Of a DNA stretch of 64,000 nt, positions 22,716 to 33,479 are shown one piece after another; positions within the stretch are counted from its first letter, which is position 1; each line of letters begins with the position of its first letter. Under the pieces are notes generated by a model, which was not told the origin of the DNA, did no database searches, and was given only the letters and a program-made list of their open reading frames with translations. Location: NCBI GenBank assembly GCA_026874595.1, contig CM049310.1, forward strand, positions 67,408,056 through 67,472,055, written 5' to 3'. Position numbers and translations under genes: made by a program. This DNA is from Sipunculus nudus (taxonomy: Eukaryota > Annelida > Sipuncula > Golfingiida > Sipunculidae).

Positions 22716-23430
22716 CTCGCCATGAATTTTGGCAAACTTTGCCCCAGTGGCCAGTTTTGCTACATGGTCTTTGGCAGGGCAGTTGGCTCTTCTGTCTGGG
22801 ACCACCACAGAAATAACAAGCATTGTACTGTAATTGTGCTCACCGTAGGTGATATGCTTTTGGATGGCTCCGACTGTTGCAGTGTTTTCAAATTACTGTT
22901 AATGTGTCTAGGTGGCTTCATATGTCCTTTTTATATCAAGCGCTTTATCCAGTGTAAGTGTATAAAAATTTGCATCATGGTCAAGAAGTTGTTTACGGAT
23001 GGGACCATGGGCAAGTCCTTTGATGATCTGATCTATTAGATTGTCCTCCATGGCTGCCTGTGTATCAAAGTTGCACCTTTGTGCTTGCACTTTCAATCTG
23101 GTAATGAAGCTATCAGTGGGTACATTTGGCTGTTGCTTCATGTCCTATAACTTGAACCGTGATAGCCAGAAGTTTGACTTTGGCTCAAAATAAGTTTGAA
23201 AAGCAGCCCAAACGTCACTGGGGGTTTCCTTCTGTGTATCAGTCAGGATGTAGTTGACGATCTCACGACCGTGTTTTGAGGCAAAGGATGGTGTAGAGGG
23301 CATAAGCTCACAATACTGATGAAATCCTTTAAACTGCTATGCTAGCTCACTGGCCTCCTAGTTAAAACTTGGTGGTATAATTCCAGCCAGATCATTTAAA
23401 CACATAAGTAGCACTTGTTGAATTGTTGGA
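22716..23430 (-). pseudogene. gag remnant with zinc knuckles of the second retrotransposon
   Basis: The longest intact piece (23141-22908) reads PTDSFITRLKVQAQRCNFDT and DNLIDQIIKG, characteristic of gag in this Ty3/gypsy group. Upstream sequence to ~23430 continues gag (REIVNYILTDTQKE, WAAFQTYFEPK) across stops. Downstream at 22728-22830, two Cys/His knuckles can be read (ACYFCGG.. and CSKTGHWGKVC), the first degenerate. The order gag then knuckles then pol on the - strand agrees with the LTR and PBS positions. Confidence 0.82.
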
Positions 23431-23882
23431 ATCCATATATTTCAGGCATTTATCGTCCATACAGGCTGTAGCAGAGACGTAACTGTTCTACCGCAATGGG
23501 GCAAGTGTATATGCAGTGGTATTAGACTATTCACTCTGTCTTGTCCTTTTTACAGCGTTCTTAATTGGGGGTTTAACTGTATCTGTGTAAAGGCATTTAT
23601 AACAATGGAAGTTCATTCCTGCCAGTTTCTGCATTTAAATCGCCTTTATTGGCAATGTGTCTTGTCTCCCTATGTTGTATGCAAATGTTCCTGGCTCACA
23701 GAAGGGGTGGCAAGGCGTGTCATTGTCTTATGAGTGGCAGTCAGATTTGGCCTGGTAAAAAGTCAAACAATCAGGGTGCAGCCTAATCATGGCTGACTGC
23801 TCATTTTTTTCACGTGTTTTGTCGGCCAGGCACACAGGTAAAGTCCTGGGGGTTCGTTTGATCACGCATTGTGCTGCCACCA

Positions 23883-24096
23883 TGTTATATTAGTTGGATT
23901 CCACACAGACTTGACAATAACAGACTCACTTGAAGAGAACAACACACTGCTAGGCACATCAGGTTTTTAACTACAGCCTCTAAATTACAACCAGTAGACA
24001 CTGCTCATTGGTACCACATTACACCTAAAATATGCTTACCCAAAGTACACGTTTTTACTTTACATGTAGTGCTACCAAGTTCAAGGTGATAGAACA
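23883..24096 (-). repeat. 5' LTR of the second retrotransposon
   Basis: On the + strand it starts TGTTATATTAGTTGG and ends GATAGAACA. The TCACC duplication and the resumed minisatellite unit follow it. On the inside the - strand PBS reads TGGTGGCAGCACAATGCG. Confidence 0.85.
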
Positions 24097-24120
24097 TCAC
24101 CCATCAAGGCTAATTTGTTC

Positions 24121-26205
24121 CCATGTTCATACAATGATAAAAGGTCCAACCACACAATTGGTATTTGTTTATTTTTAGCTTGTGTATCCTATGTACTTGA
24201 ATTTTCTCAATGACAATTGAGCCAATGACACAGTAGGTGTTTGTTTATTTTCAGCTTGTGTGTATCCAGTTTTAACACTGGGTTACATTTACTGACGTTA
24301 CAATGCAGCCCCAGTGGTATGGTGGATATTCAAGAGAGAGCCCAGTTTTGAGCCTTCATCTACTGCCTTTCAACTATTGATCTTATCACATTCCAACTAA
24401 CAATACTGGATACATTTTGTTCTGCTCTCTTAACGGCTGCTCCCCCAGGGCTTGCAAGAGAAATAGCCAAATTGTTGATGCTAAATCATGAGTGTGCATG
24501 GATAAAATATGTCTCTTTACCGCTAGGAGAAAACATCCTTAATCTGCAAACTTGAAAAGCTGATTTGAGGAAATATTTTCAGAGTTATGTAAATTTTTAC
24601 CTCTTCAAACAAAATTTAAAATAATTAAAGGGAAATCCCAATATCTCCATATTTGATGAGAGTTACGATTAATTCCAATCCCTGTGAATAATGCATAACA
24701 TGCATTTTCATAAGAGATCTTGGTATACATTTTATGTAGAATCCGTATAATTTGATTGAATTTCTGGTGTTTCTGCTTTTAAATTTCAAAACGGAATGTA
24801 AAAACCAAAAAATTTGCACAATTGTAGTTTGTAGACTTAATTTGTCCATATCAGCATAACTTCTACCTACCATATATCTGAATCTATCGTGCATATCTGC
24901 CAAGGTGTATTCCTATTTGAATTTTAAACATTTTCAATTTTAAACATTCAATTTATACATTTATGTATTCATTTTTAGTTTTTATTTGTATAATTTATAG
25001 TTAATAGGGCATAAATCTTTACCTTAAGACCCAGGAAAATTGAAACTTACCATGCTAACAAAATGTGGTTGGTAATCTGCAGAAATCCAAAATTAGGTCA
25101 TATTAGTGATCTATATTAACCATGTTATGGCCCAAACACCAGTTTTTGTACCTCAGGCATCAAAAACTCTTGTCAGTGATAATTTTCACAAAAGGCTAGA
25201 TTACTCAGGAAAAACTGGCTGGATTGTCATGAAACATGATGTGCTTATTGATAACCAAAATGATCTTTCTAACTTTTCCCAGGCAATGGGAAATATTAAC
25301 AAATTTAACTACTTGTACCTCTCTTAAGATGATCCATTATTTGATGATTTAATGCGTCTGCATGATTTTGACACCATGAAGCTTTCAGGTTACTCATAGT
25401 CAGTTTATGTCTTCTAATGAGGGTTATAACCAGGACCTGTGGATATGAATTAAGTTCAAAGTTTCCAGGTCTAAAAGTTCTGATTTGTGCCCTGTTACCG
25501 TAACTGGTATAATGGCCATCTTAACATAGATTACTGACTTTTACCTAGTCATTACTCCTCCACAAGCCACTTCAGTATCAGACAACTATATGCTCATCTT
25601 GATTGCTGGCCCCAGTTCATATTACCTGGAATTAATGTCAGTCGCCAGTCGACCAGGTTACTAGTAGACAGGTCCTTGGATTATAAGCTCTACACTATTT
25701 TCAGTTAGACACAGATTTAATGTTTGGCATAAGGATCACTTCTATACCTTAAAATTGATTAAGGCTAAAATGAAGACATCTGGGAACCAAATCAGAATAT
25801 AATCTGAATTCACTTTACGTGACTGTCATTTGCATTAACATTACAGTAAGCCTACCAGAATGAAAGTATTTTTCCAAAACATTATTGGCCATTTTCTCAA
25901 AAACAGCATTACAGCTGGTTGCAGTACCTTTAGTGTTATTTCATCAGGAATAATGCTTTAAATGTCAAATGAAATCCAGTTCATATGAGTAGTTTTTATA
26001 TAGACAAGTCTAATTGGAAGATATTAGTATTTTAAGACAATGATCACCTGGACCACGATTAATATAGCTCATAATTAAATGTATAATTGTATGTTCTGTG
26101 ATGTTTTTATTTTATGTGTGTTATGTAAGAACATTAAAATGATCATTAAAAATAAAGTTTAATAATGATCGTAAGTGTGGCTTATTTTTGTTAGTGAACC
26201 TGTGA
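24121..26205. other. no gene recognised; possible degenerate repeats
   Basis: AT-rich, non-coding sequence. A short direct duplication ('ggtatttgtttatttttagcttgtgt' type) lies near 24160-24255. Phrases such as 'ggataaaatatg' and 'tcaggttactcat' are loosely shared with other repeats, but no boundary can be drawn. Confidence 0.5.
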
Positions 26206-28330
26206 GCTTATAAAATGGTGTGGAGTTCTCAAAAATGGTTGGAGCTAGGATCACCAAATTTTACCCAAAAATCAGTGACATGTTAAATATTCGTGGACAG
26301 AGCTTTATATTGGTGGTGCCATTTGCATTTACTTATGTTTTACAGGGAAACTTCTACAAAACCTTTTAAAATCTTCTTCTCTGAAAATGTCAGTAATATA
26401 TTTCACAAAATTTATCCAAGAAACAATCTCTGTTAAGTTTGTTCAAATGATTGCAGTTTGGTGATTTTTGGTGAGTTACAAAGCTGAACTTAGTCATTTG
26501 GCCAAGTAAGCATACTTGGCACTAAGCATAAGTTTAGAGTCTCAAAAATGGCTGGAGCTTGCATAACCAAATTTGATGCAGATGTTTGTCACATGACTCA
26601 CATTTGAAATTCATATATTGGTGCTCCACCAGCATTGACCTTTTTTTACAAAGTTGTCGGTCTTCTGTACACTGACCAATACTATCTCAGGAACACCAGG
26701 CATCCGCATCACCGAATTGGTGCAAAAATCATGTTTATTAAGGCTTTAATGGTGCCACCTGTATTGACTTGGGTTCTATGACAAACTAGGGACCCATGCG
26801 TCTCAACGCTCACCTGAATTTTTCTGTGAATATAGGTTTATGAGCTTTATCAAACTATGGGTCCTGTGATCAGTTTGAAGCCAACCCGTCTACTCACACT
26901 TGAGTTATCATCTATAAACTATTTGTGAATGGATGGGCCCTGTGACCTTTGACATAGTGACCCTAAAATCAAAAGGAATCTTCCTTTATTGACTACATGA
27001 CCCATCCATTGACAAATCAGTTTATGGATGAAAACTGCAATTGGGTTAGACAGGTTAGCTTCAAACTGATCACAGGTCTGATATTTTGAAAAATAATTCC
27101 TTAACCTGTCCATATAGACAAATTCAGCTGAGCATGGAGACCCATGGGTCCCTATTTTACGAAAGGCATTATGGGCACATAACTACAAGAAATTACATAA
27201 TACTAACCTTATTTCTGGTATGTACATAGGAAATAGATAGAGGAATGGTTATATGAAATATGATCAATATCAGATCAATGGTTTTGATATTATGCAGTCT
27301 TCAAGTGTAACAATTGGTTTTTAATGGAAAATTTGTTTTTCTGTAATACCTCAAAGGAATGATGTCATAGTGACCCAATTTTTGGTATGGTAAGAGATTT
27401 TGGGGACAAATTTTGGATTCTTAAGTCTAACGGTTTCAATACATGCCCTGTTAGCGGACAGATGGTGGGACGAAGGACCATGACTATAGCTCAGATGGCT
27501 TTTGCTAATTTTTTTTTGCTCTGCATTCACTTAGATTTTAAAGGGCGAAAGCTGAAAACCCTTAAAAATTCTTTTTCTTTGCAACTGTCCATCCAAATTG
27601 TTCAATATTTCACAGAAATAATCTCTGAAACAATCTATCCCAAGTTTGTTTGAATGGTTTCAGTGAATTTTTACTGAGTTACAGAAAACTTAAATTAGCC
27701 ACCTGCAACCTTTTTTGTATGAGGGTCATCAGTACATTAACCCATAATTTCTCAGGGCAGCTAGCATCCCAAATTTTATGCAAAAATCTGTCAAATATCA
27801 AATGTTTTGAGATTGAGTTTTTTGTGACACCACCTGCATTAGCTTACATTTTATGGGAGGAAAGCTGAAAAAACCTTTGAAAAACTTCTTCTCTGAAATA
27901 ATTCAGCCAAATTGTTCAATATTTCACAGAAATGTTTCCAAGCTCTTGTAAGTTTGTTCAAATGGTTTGGGTTTGATGAATTTTGGCCGAGTTAAAGGAA
28001 TTTTAACTTAGTCATTTGGCCAAGTAAGCATACTAACTTAACAATGTCAGAAACGACAGGAGCAAGCATCACAAAGTTTTGTGCAAATGTTGGTCACATG
28101 ACTAATATTTGAAATTGCAGTTTTTGTGGCACCACCTACTCAACATGTGTTTTATGGGCAAAAACCTCATAATTTTAGCATCTTTCTGCTTAAAAATGTT
28201 TTATGATGAAACTGTCAAGCTGAATCATTTAATGTTACACAAGAATTATCCTAGGGTTAGGTTCTTTCAATGGTATTGGAATAGATTGGGTTTCGTTTAT
28301 TTTGGAAGATTCATAGAAAGCTGAAGTTGG
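26206..28330. repeat. degenerate tandem repeat family B
   Basis: Blocks repeat 'aaaccttt.aaaatcttcttctctgaaa', 'ttcaatatttcacagaaat', 'aagtttgttcaaatg' and 'agtcatttggccaagtaagc', at 26340-26515, 27540-27700 and 27850-28035. Terminal-type motifs appear inside it, at 26780 (gggacccatgcgtc), 27121-27150 (cagctgagcatgg..gacccatgggtcc) and 27470-27500 (gacagatgg..atagctcagatg). These suggest several elements of the family A type joined together. No persistent frame was seen. Confidence 0.7.
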
Positions 28331-29246
28331 TCTTGTGCCCATTAGCAAGCCTATTTCAAACTGAGGGCTGCAATAGTCTTCTTCTGCAAAACTGTTGTTT
28401 CAACTTCTGTAACATTGCACCAAAATGATTTTTTTGCAGAATTATTGAACCTTTAACATGGAAAGGACTGCATCTTTTATTATTCTATTCTTTTATTATG
28501 TATAAACAGATATACCAACAGGCCAAGATTGTGTCTGTATCTATAAATAGCTTGGCAGGCTGTCAACTATTTCAGATTTGGCAACAGGCCAAAGGTCAGT
28601 CTGGATCTATTTATAGCATTGGCAGACTGCCAACTGTATTAGATTATGCAACAGGTCAAGAATTCACTGAGTGCATTAGCTGCAGCTAACAATTTGTTCT
28701 TATTCATTTGGGAGCGACTGCCTTCCTAACCTGAGCTTTGTCAGCTGTCAGTGTACCTGACACAAGAGAAGTTTGATGTATTGGCCTGACATTTTGATAT
28801 CAATGCATCTTTGATGGCTTTCTCCAACACAAGACTGGTGTCACCACCTACAATGACTTTTGCAGTTTGTTTAGTATGTAACTGCTTATTTCTCAGGAGG
28901 AATTTGATATATCAGCCTGAAATTGTGCATATTTATACATATCTGATAGTTTTGTTGTACACAAGACTTGTGGCATCACCTACAATTGATTCATGCATCT
29001 GCGCACATAGCCCAAGAATAATTTGAAAAATCTGCCTGAAATTTTTGCATTTTCATATACTAGTATCTTTGTTAGCTTTCTTGTACACAAGACCTAAAAT
29101 CATTATTATGTTGTGTGCACCAATGCCAGTATTTCAGGAGTGACATTTATGAAATTTGTGCTTATACTTGGGTTCAAAATGTAAAGTACTTGCATTGTAC
29201 ATATACGTCACACATGTACTTGAAAAGTTATGGTCCAGCATGGAAG
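28331..29246. other. no gene; short imperfect duplications
   Basis: Two ~75-bp imperfect units occur at 28510-28680 ('caacaggccaa', 'atctat.aatag.ttggcag.ctg'). Three ~110-bp units at 28760-29100 share 'cctgacatttt', 'gcat.ttt.tacatat' and 'ttctccaacacaagact'-like text. No coding evidence. Confidence 0.5.
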
Positions 29247-29254
29247 CATTATAC

Positions 29255-29729
29255 CAGCATGGGTCAAGTACAGGGGGTCTGTAATTCAGTACAAGGACAA
29301 GTACTTCAGCTTTTGAAAGTACAAGTGCAGAAATATTTAGGTGTACTTGAGTACAAGTACAGGAGTCTGTACTTATGTATGAGTACTTTATCATTTAATT
29401 CATTCAGATAAGAAAAACGCACAAATGTTCTTTTATTATGTATAATAAACATTTCAAGCATCAGGATTATAAAGTGAGCAGTTTATGACTGAGACCTTGC
29501 TGGCAACAAATTTCTATCAGTCTGTCATAGTGCTCAGATTTTCTGAACATCACCTGGTTTCCTCCTGCTGTGTTTATAGCTAGTAGTCTTATACTTGACT
29601 AGTACTTGATTTTTCAAGTACATTTTTGGCAAGAGCAAGGTTAAAAGTGCCAATTACAAGTACAGGGCAAGTACTCGGATATTTGTACTCAAGTACAAGT
29701 ACCAAGTACATGTACTTGACCAAAGCCTG
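29255..29729. mobile_element. hAT-like MITE rich in AAGTACTTG motifs
   Basis: A 475-bp insertion is flanked by a perfect 8-bp target duplication CATTATAC (29247-29254 and 29730-29737). The ends form an imperfect inverted repeat: CAGCATGGGTCAAGTACA at the left, and the complement of the right end reads CAGGCTTTGGTCAAGTACA. CAG..TGG termini plus 8-bp duplications are the hAT hallmark. Both halves are full of GTACTTG/CAAGTAC motifs, partly as the palindrome AAGTACTT. No transposase is encoded. Confidence 0.85.
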
Positions 29730-29961
29730 CATTATACCCGACATATATAAATTCCATTGCACATGTTCGCATTAGGCTGGTAGGCTTTGTTTATTATTAT
29801 CCTGTCTATGATGGGTGGTATTATGGTATGGACAGCTCCCTTCTATTATCCTTTAGTGTTGCTGAAATAACCTCCCAGGGATTAGATGGATTTCATGAAA
29901 CTCGCTATAAATATTTATTAATACTGTATGAGCCAAACTTTTATTCTCAGCAAAATCAGCA

Positions 29962-30455
29962 TATTTAATGAGATCACTGGTCAAGAGATTTAATGAGATC
30001 ACTGGTCACCAGATTCGGTCGTCAGATGTAATGAGATCACAGGTCACCAGATGTAATGAGATCACTGGTCACCACAGATTTAATGAGATCACTGGTCACC
30101 AGATTCGGTGTCGTCAGATGTAATGAAATCACTGGTCACCAGATTTAATGAGATCACTGGTCGTCAGATTTAATGATATCACTGATCACCAGATTTAATG
30201 AGATCACTGGTCATCAGATTTAATGAGATCACTGGTCACCAGATTTAATGAGATCACTGGTCGTCAGATTTAATGAGATCACTGGTCGTCAGATTTAATG
30301 AGATCACTGGTCACCAGATTTAATGAGATCACTGGTCGTCAGATTTAATGAGATCACTGGTCACCAGATGTAATGAGATCACTGGTCATCAGATGTAATG
30401 AGATCACTGGTCACCAGATGTAATGAGATCACTGGTCACCAGATGTAATGAGATC
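29962..30455. repeat. 25-bp minisatellite
   Basis: About 19 head-to-tail units carry AGATTTAATGAGATCACTGG followed by TCACC or TCGTC. Two units carry an extra 'cggt(g)tcgt' segment. Each CACC unit contains the inverted repeat CTGGT-C-ACCAG. There is no spacer diversity, so it is a minisatellite rather than a CRISPR-like array. Confidence 0.95.
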
Positions 30456-31811
30456 TTGTTTTGATGTCACTGTGAAGACTTGCCAGAAGTTAGATGTTTT
30501 TTTTTTAAACTCACCAGAAATATGTATCAATAGAAATATGTACCAATAAAGTTTCTTTCCTGATTTCAATTCATTCCAAATCTTGGCATAGATGACTAGG
30601 TCAAAGGTCACTTGACTCCAGTTGTATTCCAGTGATAAGTGATAACTAGAACTTTGACCAGTTTTGGCCAAATTAAGAATCATGACTTAACTGATAAGGT
30701 CACTCACCCGAGTCATATTATCAGCAGCATTGTGCATATTAAATGAAGTTAAAATCAAGAGAAACAAAACTGACATTTTATGCACACTCCTAGTACTCTT
30801 GTTTCAACGTTTGATTATTGGATTTATCACTGACAGTTTTACTCATGTCCTTCAAGGGGTTAACACTGTGTTAAAGGCTGGGACACGAGGTCATGCAACA
30901 CTTTTCATCATAGGATTTGTTCATTCAGCTTGAGTATTGAATATATCACAACATACACTGTTCAGATAATAAAGTTTATTACAAATATCAATATATGTTT
31001 GTATTTTCTGCTTATCAGAATGTTGCATCAAGAAAAAGCTGAGCTCAAGTATAGCAGGTCATCAGACCTCTATGTGATCTTAAGAAGCCCATTTTTAGAG
31101 GTCTGTACTGTACTGTACTGTACTGACAACTGCCGCTACCGTTCTGGTTTCAGTTCACCTAATAATTTGTTGGATTTCACTAGAACACACTGCTTCAAGG
31201 AGGACGTCACTCCCTGACTGCCTATGAATGTTCTTGAGGTTACCAGTGCTAATTTTGTCTTAATTTGCAGTAAATTGAATTTCATAAACATTCATATAAA
31301 TTTAAGACATCACTGTGAATCATTTTAGACCTTTTCAGATTCTGACAGCTGAACCATTCTGAATAACAGTAACAGCTTTTTTTCCAGGGGCAAAGGGTCA
31401 CACTGACCACAGTTTCAGGTAGGATATCTTAACCCTACCTATCTTTTTGCAAAATGTTTTGTCTGTAATTTGACTTTTAAGAAATGTGTCCTCTTGAAAG
31501 ATGTCCAGTCAGACATTGTAAAAGCTCTGATTGTTTATAGTTTACCTGAAAATGGCTGAATGGAATGATACTTAAGAGTCTGCTCCAGTTACAAGCAGGA
31601 GATAACCCTGGTCTTATAGAGGTGGGAGCATATGAAATATTGATATATCGTACACGATTAATAAAAAAAATATTTGCAGCATTATCCTACACCTTCGAAT
31701 TCCAGCCGGTGCTCACTGATAAACACTCCAGGTCTCATGCTCCATGTCCCTCTCCGGTGAACTGACAACTTTTAACTAAGTCCTAGGCTTACTCCTATAG
31801 TAAATTCTGCC
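30456..31811. other. intergenic region at the WDR31/LSM2 convergence
   Basis: Contains the presumed 3' flank of LSM2 and, somewhere before it, the unlocated 3' end of WDR31. A short (TACTG)n run lies at 31107-31127. Segments around 30640-30690 and 31560-31760 show no convincing coding motif. The acceptor-like ttttttccag at 31377-31388 opens only a five-residue frame. Confidence 0.5.
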
Positions 31812-31940
31812 CTATCTCTGTTTATTCTGTGCTGCCTCTTTCCGCGCTGCGTCCTGGAGTAACTGTGTGTCACATTCATCCACAGGCAGCTGGACATATC
31901 GCACCACAGATCCTCTGATGAAGCAGTTTTTGACAGACAT
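31812..31940 (-). CDS. LSM2: LSM2 last coding exon
   Basis: A 129-nt exon on the - strand follows the acceptor TTGTTGTTGCAG. It encodes MSVKNCFIRGSVVRYVQLPV, then DECDTQLLQDAARKEAAQ.. and stops at TAG 31812-31814. It contains the Sm2 motif (IRGSVVRYVQLP), the last two strands of the Sm fold, and the conserved LSm2 tail. LSm2 is one subunit of the heteroheptameric rings LSm2-8 (nuclear, binds the U6 snRNA 3' end) and LSm1-7 (cytoplasmic, mRNA decapping). Joined to the exons at 42185-42275 and 48436-48503 it gives 96 residues with a one-residue start exon. The human protein has 95. An AATAAA lies inside the final codons, but the real poly(A) site is not established. Confidence 0.96.
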   Translation of the reverse strand: MSVKNCFIRGSVVRYVQLPVDECDTQLLQDAARKEAAQNKQR

Positions 31941-33479
31941 CTGCAACAACAAACAAAACCTACATGACATACTTTCATGCAAAGCTGAAAACATTCAATT
32001 TATTAAACCAATGGGAGTGTTGCCTTCACTTTCTCTCATTCACAAAGTTATTCAAATACAAGGTGTGTTAATTGTGCACCTGTGCTGACTATATGTGTCA
32101 GAAGGGCATTTTCTAGTTTCTACGGACAGAACAGGCATTAAAATCTCTTGTTATAATAATGTTTTGTCTGCCTAATATGACATGATGATAGTATTAACAC
32201 AATAATACAAACATTTACTGACTCTGAAGTCCAGACTCTAAATAAGTTTTATGAATAAATGTATAATATTTTCCATATAAACTCAACCATTAATTTTAAA
32301 CATTTTGTAAAATGGATTAAAATTTATTAAAACATGTTAGATATACAGAAGCCATGTGCCAATTAATCGATTATATTGATGATTGGTCATTTTTTTCATA
32401 ATCAATTAAATTGTTGCATTTTCTATAACTGATCAGAAAGGATTATGAATGTAAAGATCAATTGAGCAACTGATACCACTGATGTAATGGAGAAAATGGA
32501 GAAAAAAAGCATCAAAATTAGGCAAAAAGACAGATGGAACCCAAGTCTCTAGCAGATGATAAACTAACCATGATTGATGAACAAGAAAAAGCATGTATGA
32601 TGGTAACCCATGCAATAATTATTATTCTAGAGCACACAGACAGACCCAACAAACAGATAGTATTGGTCACAAGTGACCCTTTTTCAGTTTTCCGTTCAGA
32701 TTTTTCTAGGACCTCCATGATATTGAGTTAGAGGTTTCTAGGCCAAGCAGTAAGGATTTGTGCTCTGTTAACGGACCACCAGACAGATGAGGGACAAAGC
32801 ATGATCACTATAGCTCAATTGAACTAACAATGCTGTTACAGTGTCAGCTTTTGTATGATGACAGGAACTGACCTGCGGAAGAAGCACATTATTTTATTTT
32901 AATCAAATAATTACAGATGAATATGGAGAAAGCCTGAACATATTTTGATGACAAAGATTTTAGAAAAATAATAAGGCAGAAAACAATTCAAAAACAAACT
33001 TTTAAGTCTTAGAAGTTGAGATATGGAAATTATGTGGTGTTAAATGGACCTAAGCACCTATACAGCATGTTGATTAACACAAAAAATAGCATCTTCTCTT
33101 TGAAATAAACAGTACCTGCCAAAATATTGCCCTGAAACTGTTGGCTTACTCCTGTACTTGAGTATTAAACAAGAGACCTAGATGGATCAAGTCGCTCTGC
33201 TGAATTTTGGAAAATTTTAGCAAATGCAAAATATAATTATTTCTTTTGCTTTTATAAATATATATATAAGCATTTAAAAAGCCAAGAGGAAATGGCCCTG
33301 CTAACTGGTGATAATCAAATATTTAATATATGTTTGCCAAACTAATTCTGTGCACTTTTTTGACTATATCAAAGATGTAGGAGCCTCTCATGATCAAATA
33401 TTTCTAGAAGTAACATTACTTCAGCTATATGACAGTAATATGAGCATAAAATAACCATGGAAATGTATAGAATGTCTAT
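31941..33479. other. LSM2 intron, no other gene
   Basis: AT-rich intron sequence. Around 32740-32830, 'gtgctctgttaacggaccaccagacag' and 'atcactatagctcaat' are remnants of the terminal motif seen at 35340-35392 and 42090-42155, so part of this is an eroded repeat. No exon was seen. Confidence 0.55.

Larger units (their letters stand above)
20498..24096 (-). mobile_element. second Ty3/gypsy-type retrotransposon, integrase deleted
   Basis: A 3.6-kb element on the - strand is flanked by a perfect 5-bp target duplication TCACC (20493-20497 and 24097-24101) within the minisatellite unit. It has short LTRs (222 and 214 bp). A PBS starting TGGTGGCAGC lies next to the 5' LTR (23873-23882). Remnants of gag, zinc knuckles, RT and RNase H follow. 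Integrase is missing: RNase H is followed at 20780-21165 by an unrelated repeat, then about 60 bp and a purine run (CTGAGGGGA) at the 3' LTR. LTR divergence of about 5% plus indels makes it older than the 5.6-kb element. Confidence 0.9.

Noticed and set aside
29962-30455. Regular short repeats resembling a CRISPR array
   Set aside because: Units are contiguous with no unique spacers, the DNA is eukaryotic and no cas genes are present; it is a minisatellite.
31389-31422. Candidate last exon of WDR31 after ttttttccag
   Set aside because: In the required phase it gives only five residues before a stop and no similarity to the expected C-terminus.
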